Source of the DNA: Canna indica
Taxonomy: Eukaryota > Streptophyta > Magnoliopsida > Zingiberales > Cannaceae
Assembly: GCA_034359265.1 (NCBI GenBank)
Contig: CP136897.1
Location: 32,413,501 to 32,477,500, forward strand
Length of the DNA stretch: 64,000 bases
Direction: 5' to 3'
Made by a program: the position numbers and the translations under genes
Shown here: positions 10,723 to 22,012 of the stretch, piece after piece
How the letters are laid out: each line of letters starts with the position of its first letter
Numbering within the stretch: position 1 is the first letter of the stretch
The notes under the pieces: generated by a model
The model's input: the letters and a program-made list of their open reading frames with translations, nothing else
What the model was told of the DNA's origin: nothing
Databases searched by the model: none

Positions 10723-10839
10723 GGTGCAACACGAGGACTTCCCAGGGGGTCACCCATCCTAGTACTACTTTCGCCCAAGCACGCTTAACTTCAGAATTCT
10801 GATGGGATCCGGTGCGTTAGTGCTAATATGATCGCACCC
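10723..10839 (-). rRNA. 5S rRNA gene
   Basis: C14T, C15T, C44T and C47T (creating GAATTC), and G70A in the intermediate element. T9 terminator. Confidence 0.91.
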
Positions 10840-11207
10840 GTGATGCACTTCTGATCGTCGGCTAATAAGGGTGAGCGTCCGAGGGATAGCTCGGGGTCAT
10901 TTCCTTCGTCTCTTCGCGCACCTTTTAGCGCCACGTGAAAAGCTGAAATCGAACAATAATGCACGGAGTTACGCCCGTTTTAAACGAAAAATAATAATTG
11001 AAATGTTATTTTTCTTATTTATTTACAAATGATAATTTTTCGGGTCGGTTAGTCGATCGAGCCAGCCGTAGAGGTTGCGGCGGGCCCCGCGCGGGCGATC
11101 GACAGCCAAATTTTTTGTCGACGACGTCGTCCGTCCTTAACGTTTGGTTCGAAAGATTGGTAAAAAAAATGATCTCGTCGTGCAATCAAATAGGTAGTAA
11201 AAAAAAA

Positions 11208-11324
11208 AGTGCAACACGAGGACTTCCCAGGGGGTCACCCATCCTAGTACTACTATCGCCCAAGCACGCTTAACTTCGGAGTTCTGATGGGGTCCGGTGC
11301 GTTAGTGCTGGTATGATCGCACCC
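11208..11324 (-). rRNA. 5S rRNA gene
   Basis: T33C, G70T (intermediate element) and C117T. Upstream the TATA-like region reads CATATTAG rather than CTTATTAG. Confidence 0.92.
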
Positions 11325-11692
11325 GTCATGCACTTCTGATCGTCGGCTAATATGGGTGAGCGTCCGAGGGATAGCTCAGGGTCATTTTCTTCGTCTCTTC
11401 GCGCGCCTTTTAGCGCCACGTGAAAAGCTGAAATCGGACAATAATGGACGGAGTTACGCCCGTTTTAAACGAAAAATAATAATTGAAATGTTATTTTTCT
11501 TATTTATTTACAAATTTTAATTTTTTGGGGCGGTTGGTCGATCGAGCCGGCCGTAGAGGTTGCGGCGGGCCCCGCGCGGGCGATCGACAGCCAAATTTTA
11601 TGTCGACGACGTCGGCCGTCCTTAACGTTTGGATAGAAAGATTGGTAAAAAAAATGATCTCGTCGTGCAGTCAAATAGGTAGTAAAAAAAAA

Positions 11693-11809
11693 GGTGCAAC
11701 GCGAGGACTTCCCAAGGGGTCACCCATCCTAGTACCACTCTCGCGCAAGCACGCTTAACTTCGGAGTTCTGTTGGGATCCGGTGCGTTAGTGCTAGTATG
11801 ATCGCACCC
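11693..11809 (-). rRNA. 5S rRNA gene
   Basis: C15T, T38A, G65C, A74G, C95T and T109C. The G65C/A74G/C95T haplotype also occurs on the other strand (16725, 21042, 33290), so it predates the present orientation split or has been exchanged across it. Confidence 0.92.
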
Positions 11810-12176
11810 GTCATGCACTTCTGATCGTCGGCTAATAAGGGTGAGCGTCCGAGGGATAGCTCGGGGTCATTTTCTTCCTCTCTTCGCGCGCCTTTTAGCG
11901 CCACGTGAAAAGCTGAAATCGGACAATAATGCACGGAGTTACGCCCGTTTTAAACGAAAAATAATAATTGAAATGTTATATTTCTTATTTATTTACAAAA
12001 GTTAATTTTTCGGGTCGGTTGGTCGATCGAGCCGGCCGTAGAGGTTGCGGCGGGCCCCGCGCGGGCGATCGACAGCCAAATTTTATGTCGACGACGTCGT
12101 CCGTCCTTAACGTTTGGTTAGAAAGATTGGTAAAAAAAATGATCTCGTCGTGCAATCAAATAGGTAGTAAAAAAAA

Positions 12177-12293
12177 GGTAAAACACGAAGACTTCCCAGG
12201 GGGTCACCCATCCTAGTACTATTCTCGCCCAAGCACGCTTATCTTCGGAATTCTGATGGGATCCGGTGCGTTAGTGCTGGTATGATCGCACCC
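12177..12293 (-). rRNA. 5S rRNA gene
   Basis: C44T, T52A (box A), G72A, C105T, G113T and C114T. The last two weaken the terminal stem. Shares C44T/G72A/C105T with the next gene at 12661. Confidence 0.9.
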
Positions 12294-12660
12294 GTCATGC
12301 ACTTCTGATCGTCGGCTAATAAGGGTGAGCGTCCGAGCGATAGCTCGGGGTCATTTTCTTCGTCTCTTCGCGCGCCTTTTAGCGCCACGTGAAAAGCTGA
12401 AATCGGACAATAATGCACGGAGTTACGCCCGTTTTAAACGAAAAATAATAATTGAAATGTTATATTTCTTATTTATTTACAAAATTTAATTTTTCGGGTC
12501 GGTTGGTCGATCGAGCCGGCCGTAGAGTTTGCGGCGGGCCCCGCGCGGGCGATCGACAGCCAAATTTTATGTCGACGACGTCGTCCGTCCTTAACGTTTG
12601 GTTAGAAAGATTGGTAAAAAAAATGATCTCGTCGTGCAATCAAATAGGTAGTAAAAAAAA

Positions 12661-12777
12661 GGTGCAACACGAAGACTTCCCAGGGGGTCACCCATCCTAG
12701 TACTATTCTCGCCCAAGCACGCTTAACTTCGGAATTCTGATGGGATCCGGTGCGTTAGTGCTGGTATGATCGCACCC
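12661..12777 (-). rRNA. 5S rRNA gene
   Basis: C44T, G72A and C105T. Upstream the hairpin region has GCGATAGCTC, shared with the neighbour at 12177. Confidence 0.93.
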
Positions 12778-13144
12778 GTCATGCACTTCTGATCGTCGGC
12801 TAATAAGGGTGAGCGTCCGAGCGATAGCTCGGGGTCATTTTCTTCGTCTCTTCGCGCGCCTTTTAGCGCCACGTGAAAAGCTGAAATCGGACAATAATGC
12901 ACGGAGTTACGCCCATTTTAAACGAAAAATAATAATTGAAATGTTATATTTCTTATTTATTTACAAAAGTTAATTTTTCGGGTCGGTTGGTCGATCGAGC
13001 CGGCCGTAGAGGTTGCGGCGGGCCCCGCGCGGGCGATCGACAGCCAAATTTTATGTCGACGACGTCGTCCGTCCTTAACGCTTGGTTAGAAAGAATGGTA
13101 AAAAAAATGATCTCGTCGTGCAATCAAATAGGTAGTTAAAAAAA

Positions 13145-13261
13145 GGTGCAACACGAGGACTTCCCAGGGGGTCACCCATCCTAGTACTACTCTCGCCCAA
13201 GCACGCTAAACTTCGGAGTTCTATTGGGATCTGGTGCGTTAGTGCTGGTATGATCGCACCC
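13145..13261 (-). rRNA. 5S rRNA gene
   Basis: G30A, T38A, C39T and A54T (box A). Terminator is T7 followed by AAC. Confidence 0.92.
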
Positions 13262-13628
13262 GTCATGCACTTCTGATCGTCGGCTAATAAGGGTGAGCGT
13301 CCGAGGGATAGCTCGGGGTCATTTTCTTCCTCTCTTCGCGCGCCTTTTAGCGCCACGTGAAAAGCTGAAATAGGACAATAATGCACGGAGTTACTCCCGT
13401 TTTAAACGAAAAATAATAATTGAAATGTTATATTTCTTATTTATTTACAAATTTTAATTTTTCGGGTCAGTTGGTCGATCGAGCCGGCCGTAGAGGTTGC
13501 GGCGGGCGCCGCGCGGGCGATCGATAGCCAAATTTTATGTCGACGACGTCGTCCGTCCTTAACGTTTGGTTAGAAAGAATGGTAAAAAAAATGATCTCGT
13601 CGTGCAATCAAATAGGTAGTTAAAAAAA

Positions 13629-13745
13629 GGTGCAACACGAGGACTTCCCAGGGGGTCACCCATCCAAGTACTATTCTCGCCCAAGCACGCTTAACTTCGG
13701 AGTTCTGATGGGATCCGGTGCGTTAGTGCTGGTATGATCGCACCT
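13629..13745 (-). rRNA. 5S rRNA gene
   Basis: G1A, G72A and A80T. Upstream has several transitions (CCAATGATC for CGACGATC), but TTATTA is kept. Confidence 0.92.
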
Positions 13746-14113
13746 GTCATGCACATCTGATCATTGGCTAATAAGGGTGAGTGTCCGAGCGATAGCTCGG
13801 GGTCATTTTCTTCGTCTCTTCGCGCGCCTTTTAGCGCCACGCGAAAAGCTGAAATCGGACAATAATGCACGGAGTTACGCCCGTTTTAAACGAAAAATAA
13901 TAATTGAAATGTTATTTTTCTTATTTATTTACAAATTTTACTTTTTCGGGTCGGTTGGTCGATCGAGCTGGCCGTAGAGGTTGCGGCGGGCCCCGCGCGG
14001 GCGATCGATAGCCAAATTTTATGTCGACGACGTCGTCCGTCGTTAACGTTTGGTTAGAAAGATTGGTAAAAAAAATGATCTCGTCGTGCAATCAAATAAA
14101 TAGTAAAAAAAAA

Positions 14114-14230
14114 GGTGCAACACGAGGACATCCCAGGGGGTCACCCATCCTAGTACTACTCTCGCCCAAGCACACTTAACTTCGGAGTTCTGATGGGATC
14201 CGGTGGGTTAGTGCTGGTATGATCGCACCC
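14114..14230 (-). rRNA. 5S rRNA gene
   Basis: G25C, C57T (box A) and A101T. The upstream CACGTG box is kept, followed by an ATGTTG rather than AGCTG context. Confidence 0.92.
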
Positions 14231-14597
14231 GTCATGCACTTCTGATCGTCGGCTAATAAGGGTGAGCGTCCGAGGGATAGCTCGGGGTCATTTTCTTCGT
14301 CTCTTCGCGCGCCTTTTAGCGCCACGTGATATGTTGAAATCGGACAATAATGCACGGAGTTACTCCCGTTTTAAACGAAAAATAATAATTGAAATGTTAT
14401 ATTTCTTATTTATTTACAAATTTTAATTTTTCAGGTCGGTTGGTCGATCGTGCCGGCCGTAGAGGTTGCGGAGGGCCCCGCGCGTGCGATCGACACGCAA
14501 ATTTTATATCGATGACGTCGTCCGTCCTTAACGTTTGGTTAGAAATAGTGGTAAAAAAAATGATCTCGTCGTGCAATCAAATAGGTAGTTAAAAAGA

Positions 14598-14714
14598 GGT
14601 GCAACACGAGGACTTCCCAGGGGGTCACCCATCCAAGTACTAATCTCGCCCAAGCACGCTTAACTTCGGAGTTCTGATGGGATACGGTGCGTTAGTGCTG
14701 GTATGATCGCACCC
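14598..14714 (-). rRNA. 5S rRNA gene
   Basis: G31T, G72T and A80T. The terminator is interrupted and short (CTCTTTTTAAC). Confidence 0.91.
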
Positions 14715-15082
14715 GTCATGCACTTCTGATCGTCGGCTAATAAGGGTGAGCGTCCGAGGGATAGCTCGGGGTCATTTTCTTCGTCTCTTCGCGCGCCTTT
14801 TAGCGCCACGTGAAAAGCTGAAATCGGACCATAATGCACGGAGTTACGCCCGTTTTAAACGAAAAATAATAATTGAAATGTTATATTTCTTATTTATTTA
14901 CAAATTTTAATTTTTCGGGTTGGTTGGTCGATCGAGCCGGCCGTAGAGGTTGCGGCGGGCCCCGCGCGGGCGATCGACAGCCAAATTTTATGTTGACGAC
15001 GTCGTCCGTCCTTAACGTTTGGTTAGAAAGATTGGTAAAAAAAATGATCTCGTCGTGCAATCAAATAAATAGTAAAAAAAAA

Positions 15083-15199
15083 CGTGCAACACGAGGACTT
15101 CCCAGGGGGTCACCCATCCTAGTACTACTCTCGCCCAAGCACACTTAACTTCGGAGTTTTGATGGGATCAGGTGGGTTAGTGCTGGTATGATCGCACCC
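15083..15199 (-). rRNA. 5S rRNA gene
   Basis: G25C, G30T, G41A, C57T and C117G. Shares G25C and C57T with the gene at 14114, two units away. Confidence 0.91.
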
Positions 15200-15556
15200 G
15201 TCATGCATATCTGATCGTCGGCTAATAAGGGTGAGCGTCCGAGGGATAGCTCGGGGTCATTTTCTTCGTCTCTTCGCGCGCCTTTTAGCGCCACGCGAAA
15301 AGCTGAAATCGAACAATAATGCACGGCGTTACGCCCGTTTTAAACGAAAAATAATAATTGAAATGTTATTTTTCTTATTTATTTACAAATTTTAATTTTT
15401 CGGGTCGGTTGGTCGATCGAGCTGGCCGTAGAGGTTGCGGCGGGCGATCGACAGCCAAATTTTATGTTGACGACGTCGTCCGTCCTTAACGTTTGGTTAG
15501 AAAGATTGGTAAAAAAAATGATCTCGTCGTGCAATCAAATAGGTAGTAAAAAAAAA

Positions 15557-15673
15557 GGTGCAACACGAGGACTTCCCAAGTGGTCACCCATCCTAGTACT
15601 ACTCTCGCCCAAGCACGCTTAACTTCAGAATTCTAATGGGATCCGGTGCGTTAGTGCTGGTATGATCACACCT
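15557..15673 (-). rRNA. 5S rRNA gene with plus-strand near-twin
   Basis: G1A, C6T, C39T, C44T, C47T, C93A and C95T. The same seven changes, plus the upstream CACGTGACG and TATCCTTCGG changes, are in the plus-strand gene at 20072. This is a single-unit match across the inversion. Confidence 0.91.
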
Positions 15674-16041
15674 GTCATGCACTTCTGATCGTCGGCTAAT
15701 AAGGGTGAGCGTCCGAAGGATAGCTCGGGGTCATTTTCTTCGTCTCTTCACGCGCCTTTTAGCGTCACGTGAAAAGCTAAAATCGGACAATAATGCACGG
15801 AGTTACGCCCGTTTTAAAAGAAAAATAATAATTGAAATGTTATTTTTCTTATTTATTTACCAATTTTAATTTTTCGTGTCGGTTGGTCGATCGAGCCGGC
15901 CGTAGAGGTTGCGGCGGGCCCCGCGCGGGCGATCGACAGCAAAATTTTATGTCGACGACGTCGTCCGTCCTTAACGTTTGGTTAGAAAGATTGGTAAAAA
16001 AAATGATCTCGTCGTGCAATCAAATAAATAGTAAAAAAAAA

Positions 16042-16157
16042 GGGGCAACACGAGAACTTCCCAGGGGGTCACCCATCCTAGTACTACTCTCGCCCAAGCA
16101 CGCTGAATTCGGAGTTCTGATGGGATTCGATTTGTTAGTGCTGGTATGATCGCACCC
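16042..16157 (-). rRNA. 5S rRNA gene, degenerate
   Basis: G25A, C26A, C28T, G31A, a one-base deletion plus changes in box A (TTCAGC for GTTAAGC), C104T and A115C. It is the last minus-strand gene before the orientation switch. The damaged box A makes activity doubtful. Confidence 0.82.
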
Positions 16158-16724
16158 GTGATGCAATTCTGATCGTCGGCTAATAAGGGTGAGCGTCCGA
16201 GGGATAGCTCGGGGTCATTTTCTTCGTCTCTTCGCGCGCCTTTTAGCGCCACGTGAAAAGCTGAAATCGGACAATAATGCACGGAGTTATGCCCGTTTTA
16301 AACGAAAAATAATAATTGAAATGTTATATTTCTTATTTATTTACAAATTTTAATTTTTCGGGTAGGTTGGTCGATCGAGCCGGCCGTAGAGGTTGCGGCG
16401 GGCCCCGCGCGGGCGATCGATAGCCAAATTTTATGTCGACGACGTCGTCCGTCCTTGGCTGTCGATCGCCCGTGCGGGGCCCGCCGCAACCTCTACGGCC
16501 GGCTCGATCGACCAACCGACCCGAAAAATTAAAATTTGTAAATAAATAAGAAAAATAACATTTCAATTATTATTTTTCGTTTAAAACGGGCGTAACTCCG
16601 TGCATTATTGTCCGATTTCAGCTTTTCACGTGGCGCTGAAAGGCACGCGAAGAGACGAAGAAAATGACCCCGAGTTGTCCCTCGGACGCTCACCCATATT
16701 AGCCGACGATCAAAAGTGCATGAC
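16158..16724. repeat. Inversion junction: divergent spacer palindrome
   Basis: The left arm is a promoter-side minus-strand spacer up to 16427 and the right arm the matching plus-strand spacer from 16455. The 27-bp loop contains GACGACGTCGTC. At 16455-16456 the minus-strand spacer (ending GTCCTT) switches to plus-strand TTGGCTGTCG with 2-bp (TT) overlap. The arms contain two divergent 5S promoters, CACGTG boxes and AT-rich tracts, and no other gene. Confidence 0.93.
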
Positions 16725-16841
16725 GGGTGCGATCATACTAGCACTAACGCACCGTATCCCATCAAAACTCCGAAGTTAAGCGTGCTTGCGCGAGAGTGGT
16801 ACTAGGATGGGTGACCCCTTGGGAAGTCCTCGCGTTGCACC
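16725..16841 (+). rRNA. 5S rRNA gene
   Basis: First plus-strand gene. C15T, G31T, G41A, G65C, A74G, C95T and T109C. The TATA-like element reads CATATTAG. Confidence 0.92.
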
Positions 16842-17209
16842 TTTTTTTTTACTACCTATTTGATGGCACGACGAGATCATTTTTTTTACCAACCTTTCTA
16901 ACCAAACGTTAAGGACGGACGACATCGTCGCCATAAAATTTGGCTGTCGATCGCCCGCGCGGGGCCCGCCGCAACCTCTACGGCCGGCTCGATCGACCAA
17001 CCGACCCGAAAAATTAAAATTTGTAAATAAAAAAAAAAATAACATTTCAATTATTATTATTCGTTTAAAACGGGCGTAACTCCGTGCAATATTGTCCTAT
17101 TTCAGCTTTTCACGTGGCGCTGAAAGGCGCGCAAAGAGACGAAGAAAATGACCCCCGAACTCTCCCTCGGACGCTCACCCTTATTAGCCGACGATCAGAA
17201 GTGCATATC

Positions 17210-17326
17210 GTGTGTGATCATACCAGCACTAACGCACCGGAACCCATCAGAACTCCAAAGTTAAGGGTGCTTGGGCGAGAGTAGTACTAGGATGGGTGAC
17301 CCCTTGGGAAGTCCTCGCGTTGCACC
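17210..17326 (+). rRNA. 5S rRNA gene
   Basis: G2T, C6T, T33A, G48A, C57G (box A), C95T and T109C. The upstream spacer has the CCCCCGAACTC form of the hairpin region. Confidence 0.91.
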
Positions 17327-17693
17327 TTTTTTTACTACCTATTTGATTGCACGACGAGATCATTTTTTTTACCAATCTTTCTAACCAAACGTTAAGGACG
17401 GACGACGTCGTCGCCATAAAATTTGGCTGTCGATCGCCCGCGCGGGGTCCGCCGCAACCTCTCCGGCCGGCTCGATCGACCAACGGACCCGAAAAATTAA
17501 AATTTGTAAATAAATAAGAAAAATAACATTTCAATTATTATTTTTCGTTTAAAACGGGCGTAACTCTGTGCATTATTGTCCGATTTCAGCTTTTCACGTG
17601 GCGCTGAAAGGCGCGCGAAGAGACGAAGAAAATGACCCCCGAACTCTCCCTCGGACGCTCACCCTTATTAGCCGACGATCAGAAGTGCATATC

Positions 17694-17810
17694 GGGTGTG
17701 ATCATACCAGCACTAACGCGCTCGATCCCATCAGAACTCTGAAGTTAAACGTGCTTGGGCGAGAGTAGTACTAGGATGGGTGACCCCCTAGGAAGTCCTC
17801 GCGTTGCACC
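17694..17810 (+). rRNA. 5S rRNA gene
   Basis: C6T, A27G, C29T, G30C, C47T, G56A (box A), G97A and T109C. Confidence 0.9.
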
Positions 17811-18178
17811 TTTTTTTTTACTACCTATTTCATTGCACGACGAGATCATTTTTTTTACCAATCTTTCTAACCAAACGTTAAGGACGGACGACGTCGTCGC
17901 CATAAATCTTGGCTGTCGTTCGCTCGCCCGGGGCCCGCCGCAACCTCTACGGCTGGCTCGATCGACCAACCGACCCGAAAAATTAAAATTTGTAAATAAA
18001 TAAGAAAAATAACATTTCAATTTTTATTTTTTGTTTAAAACGGGCATAACTCCGTGCATTATTGTCCGATTTCAGCTTTTCACGTGGCGCTGAAAGGCGC
18101 GCGAAGAGACGAAGAAAATGACCCTGAGCTGTCCCTCGGACGCTCACCCTTATTAGCCGACGATCAGAAGTGCATGAC

Positions 18179-18295
18179 GGGTGCGATCATACCAGCACTA
18201 ATGCACCGGATCCCATCAAAACTCCGAAGTTAAGCGTGCTTGGGCGAGAGTTGTACTAGGACGGGTGACCCCCTGGGAAGTACTCGTGTTGCACC
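18179..18295 (+). rRNA. 5S rRNA gene
   Basis: C24T, G41A, A74T, T84C (box C) and C104A. The 3' end is GCACCC, which pairs fully with GGGTGC. Confidence 0.92.
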
Positions 18296-18664
18296 CTTTT
18301 TTTTACTACCTATTTGACTGCACGACGAGATCATTTTTTTTACCAATCTTTCTAACCAAACGTTAAGGACGGATGACGTCGTCGCCATAAAATTTGGCTG
18401 TCGATCGCCCGCGCGGGGCCCGCCGCAACCTCTACGGTCGGCTCGATCGACCAACCGACCCGAAAAATTAAAATTTGTAAATAAATAAGAAAAATAACAT
18501 TTCAATTATTATTTTTCGTTTAAAATGGGCGTAACTCCGTGCATTATTGTCCGATTTTAGCTTTTCACGTGGCGCTGAAAGGCGCGCGAAGAGACGAAGA
18601 AAATGACCCCCGAACTCTCCCTCGGACGCTCACCCTTATTAGCCGACGATCAGAAGTGCATATC

Positions 18665-18781
18665 GAGTGCGATCATACCAGCACTAACGCACCGGATCCC
18701 ATCAGAACTCCGAAGTTAAGCGTGCATGGGCGAGAGTAGTACTAGGATGGTTGACCCCTTGGGAAGTCCTCGTGTTGCACC
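18665..18781 (+). rRNA. 5S rRNA gene
   Basis: G2A, T62A, G87T (box C) and C95T. T9 terminator. Confidence 0.92.
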
Positions 18782-19150
18782 TTTTTTTTTACTACCTATT
18801 TGATTGCACGACGAGATCATTTTTTTTACCAATCTTTCTAACCAAACGTTAAGAACGGACGACGTCGTCGCAATAAATCTTGGCTGTCGATCGCCCGCGC
18901 GGGGCCCGCTACAACCTCTACGGCCGGCACGATCGACCAACCGACCCGAAAAATTAAAATTTGTAAATAAATAAGAAAAATAACATTTCAATTATTATTT
19001 TTCGTTTAAAACGGGCGTAACTCTGTGCATTATTGTCTGATTTTAGATTTTCACGTGGCGCTGAAAGGCGCGCGAATAGACGAAGAAAATGACCCCCGAA
19101 CTCTCCCTCGGACGCTCACCCTTATTAGACTACGATCAGAAGTGCTTATC

Positions 19151-19214
19151 GAGTTCGATCATACCAGCACTAACGTACCGGATCCCATCAGAACTCCGAA
19201 GTTAAGCGTGCCCC
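19151..19214 (+). pseudogene. 5S copy lacking 3' half
   Basis: Reads normally from position 1 through box A (GTTAAGCGTGC), then jumps to CCC and a T-run, losing ~52 bp: the intermediate element, box C and 3' stem. Also G2A, G5T and C26T. The promoter is present, so a ~62-nt terminated transcript is conceivable, but TFIIIA binding through box C should fail. Confidence 0.92.
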
Positions 19215-19583
19215 TTTTTTTTTACTAACAATTTGATTGCACGACGAGATCATTTTTTTTACCAATCTTTCTAACCAAACGTTAATTACGGACGGCGTCG
19301 TCGCCATAAAATTTGGCTGTCGATCGCCCGCGCGGGGCCCGCCGTAACCTCTACGGCCGGCTCGATCGACCAACCGACCCGAAATATTAAAATTTGTAAA
19401 TAAATAAGAAAAATAACATTTCAATTATTATTTTTCGTTTAAAACCGGCGTAACTCCATGCATTATTGTTCGATTTTAGATTTTCACGTGGCGCTGATAG
19501 GCGCGCGAAGAGACGAAGAAAATGACCCCCGAACTCTCCCTCGGACGCTCACCCTTATTAGCCGACGATCAGAAGTGCTTATC

Positions 19584-19700
19584 GAGTGCGATCGTACCAG
19601 CACTAACGTACCGGATCCCATTAGAACTCCGAAGTTAAGCGTGCTTGGGCGATAGTAGTACTTGGATGGGTGACCCCCTGGGAAGTCCTTGTGTTGCACC
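19584..19700 (+). rRNA. 5S rRNA gene
   Basis: G2A, A11G, C26T, C39T, G70T, A80T and C107T. G2A and C26T are shared with the truncated neighbour at 19151. Confidence 0.91.
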
Positions 19701-20071
19701 TTTTTTTTTACTACCTATTTGATTGCACGACGAGATCATTTTTTTTACTATCAATCTTTCTAACCAATCGTTAAGGACGGACGACGTCGTCGCCATAAAA
19801 ATTGGCTGTCCGTCGCCCGCGCGGGGCCCGCCGCAACCTCTACGGCCGGCTCGATCGACCAACCGACCCGAAAAATTAAAATTTGTAAATAAATAAGAAA
19901 AATAACATTTCTATTATTATTTCTTGTTTAAAACGGGCGTAACTCCATGCATTATTGTCCGATTTTAGCTTTTCACGTGACGCTAAAAGGCGCGTGAAGA
20001 GACGAAGAAAATGACCCCGAGCTATCCTTCGGACGCTCACCCTTATTAGCCGATGATCAGAAGTGCATGAC

Positions 20072-20188
20072 AGGTGTGATCATACCAGCACTAACGCACC
20101 GGATCCCATTAGAATTCTGAAGTTAAGCGTGCTTGGGCGAGAGTAGTACTAGGATGGGTGACCACTTGGGAAGTCCTCGTGTTGCACC
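20072..20188 (+). rRNA. 5S rRNA gene with minus-strand near-twin
   Basis: G1A, C6T, C39T, C44T, C47T, C93A and C95T, as in the minus-strand gene at 15557. Its promoter-side spacer shares CACGTGACG, GGCGCGTGAAG and TATCCTTCGG with that copy. Confidence 0.91.
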
Positions 20189-20556
20189 TTTTTTTTTACT
20201 ACCTATTTGATTGCAGGACGAGATCATTTTTTTTACCAATCTTTCTAACCAAACGTTAAGGACGGACGACGTCGTCGCCATAAATCTTGGCTGTCGATCA
20301 TCCGGGCGGGGCCCGCCGCAACCTCTACGGCAGGCTCAATCGACCAACCGATCCGAAAAATTAAAATTTGTAAATAAATAAGAAAAATAACATTTCAATT
20401 ATTATTTTTCTTTTAAAACGGGCGTAACTCCGTGCATTATTGTCTGATTTCAGCTTTTCACGTGGCGCTAAAAGGCGCGCGAAGAGACGAAGAAAATGAC
20501 CCCGAGCTATCCCTCGGACGATCACCCTTATTAGCTGACGATCAGAAGTGCATGAC

Positions 20557-20673
20557 GAGTGCGATCATAACAGCACTAACGCACCGGATCCCATCAGAAC
20601 TCCGGAGTTAAGCGTGCTTGGGCGAGAGTAGTACTAGGATGGGAGACCCCCTTGGAAGTCCTCGTGTTGCACT
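20557..20673 (+). rRNA. 5S rRNA gene
   Basis: G2A, C14A, A49G, T88A, G97T and C117T. Terminator is CTTGTTTTTTT. Shares G2A/C14A/A49G/C117T with the gene at 22013. Confidence 0.9.
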
Positions 20674-21041
20674 TGTTTTTTTACTACCTATTTGATTGCA
20701 CTACGAGATCATTTTTTTTACCAATCTTTCTAACCAAACGTTAAGGACGGACGACATCGTCGCCATAAAATTTGGCTGTGGATCGCCTGCGCGGAGCCCG
20801 CCGCAAACTCTACGGCCGGCTCCATCGACCAACCGACCCGAAAAATTAAAATTTGTAAATAAATAAGAAAAATAACATTTCAATTATTATTTTTCGTTTA
20901 AAACGGGCGTAACTCCGTGCATTATTGTCCGATTTCAGCCTTTCACGTGGCGCTGAAAGGCGCGCGAAGAGACGAAGAAAATGACCCTGAGTTGTCCCTC
21001 GGACGCTCACCCTTATTAGCCGACGATCAGAAGTGCATGAC

Positions 21042-21158
21042 GGGTGCGATCATACTAGCACTAACGCACCGGATCCCATCAGAACTCCGAAGTGAAGCGT
21101 GCTTGCGCGAGAGTGGTACTAGGATGGGTGACCCCTTGGGAAGTCTACGTGTTGCACC
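21042..21158 (+). rRNA. 5S rRNA gene
   Basis: C15T, T53G (box A), G65C, A74G, C95T, C105T and T106A. The T53G/G65C/A74G set recurs at 44422, 45866 and 47308. Confidence 0.91.
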
Positions 21159-21527
21159 TTTTTTTTTACTATCTATTTGATTGCACGACGAGATCATTTT
21201 TTTTACCTATCTTTCTAACCAAAAGTTAGGGACGGACAACGTCGTCGCCATAAATCTTGGCTGTCGATCGTCCGCGCGGGGCCCGCCGCAACCTCTACGG
21301 CAGGCTCGATCGACCAACCGACCCGAAAAATTAAAATTTGTAAATAAATAAGAAAAATAAAATTTCAATTATTATTTTTCGTTTAAAACAGGCGTAACTC
21401 CGTGCATTATTGTCCGATTTCAGCTTTTCACGTGGCGCTAAAAGGCGCGCAAAGAGACGAAGAAAATGACCCCCGAACTCTCCCTCGGACGCTCGCCCTT
21501 ATTAGCCGACGATCAGAAGTTCATATC

Positions 21528-21644
21528 GGGCGCGATCATACCAGCACTAACACACCGGATCCCATCAGAACTCCGGAGTTAAGCGTGCTTGGGCGAGAGT
21601 AGTACTAGGATGGGTAACCCCCTGGGAAGTCCTCGTGTTTCACC
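21528..21644 (+). rRNA. 5S rRNA gene
   Basis: T4C, G25A, A49G, G89A and G113T. G113T breaks a terminal-stem pair. Confidence 0.91.
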
Positions 21645-22012
21645 TTTTTTTTTACTACCTATTGGATTGCACGACGAGATCGTTTTGTTTACCAATCTTT
21701 CTAACCAAACGTTAAGGACGGACGACGTCGTCGCCATAAAATTTGGCTGTCGATCGCCCGCGCGGGGCCCGCCGCAACCTCTACGGCAGGCTCGATCGAC
21801 CAACCAACCCGAAAAATTAAAATTTGTAAATAAATAAGAAAAATAACATTTCAATTATTATTTTTCGTTTAAAACGGGCGTAACTCCGTGCATTATTGTC
21901 CGATTTCAGCTTTTCACGTGGCACTGAAAGGCGCGCGAAGAGACGAAGAAAATGACCCCGAGCTATACCTCGGACTATCACCACTATTAGCCGACGATCA
22001 GAAGTGCATGAC

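Larger units (their letters stand above)
1..16456 (-). repeat. 5S rDNA tandem array, minus-strand half
   Basis: Thirty-five 5S genes are all read leftward at ~485 bp spacing. Exceptions are 459-bp units that lack the proximal terminator and ~310-bp units made by promoter deletion. Read along the gene strand, each ~367 bp spacer holds: T-run terminator, second T-run ~30 bp on, a GACGACGTCGTC palindrome, a GC-rich tract, TCGATCGA, a ~65 bp AT-rich tract, a CACGTG box near -97, a small inverted repeat near -55 to -40, and TTATTA at -29. All spacers here are GAC-type. Spacers between genes hold nothing else I can recognise. Confidence 0.97.

Noticed and set aside
16428..16454. Replication origin or recombination enzyme site at the palindrome loop
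   Set aside because: The loop contains only the GACGACGTCGTC present in every unit; no further evidence for a specific site.
20917..21180. A second family of frames on the gene strand (starts MHYCPIS, contains FHVALKGARRDEE)
   Set aside because: It lies over the CACGTG-promoter region and the 5S gene itself. Stops move with one-base changes between units. It is explained by non-coding repeat DNA.
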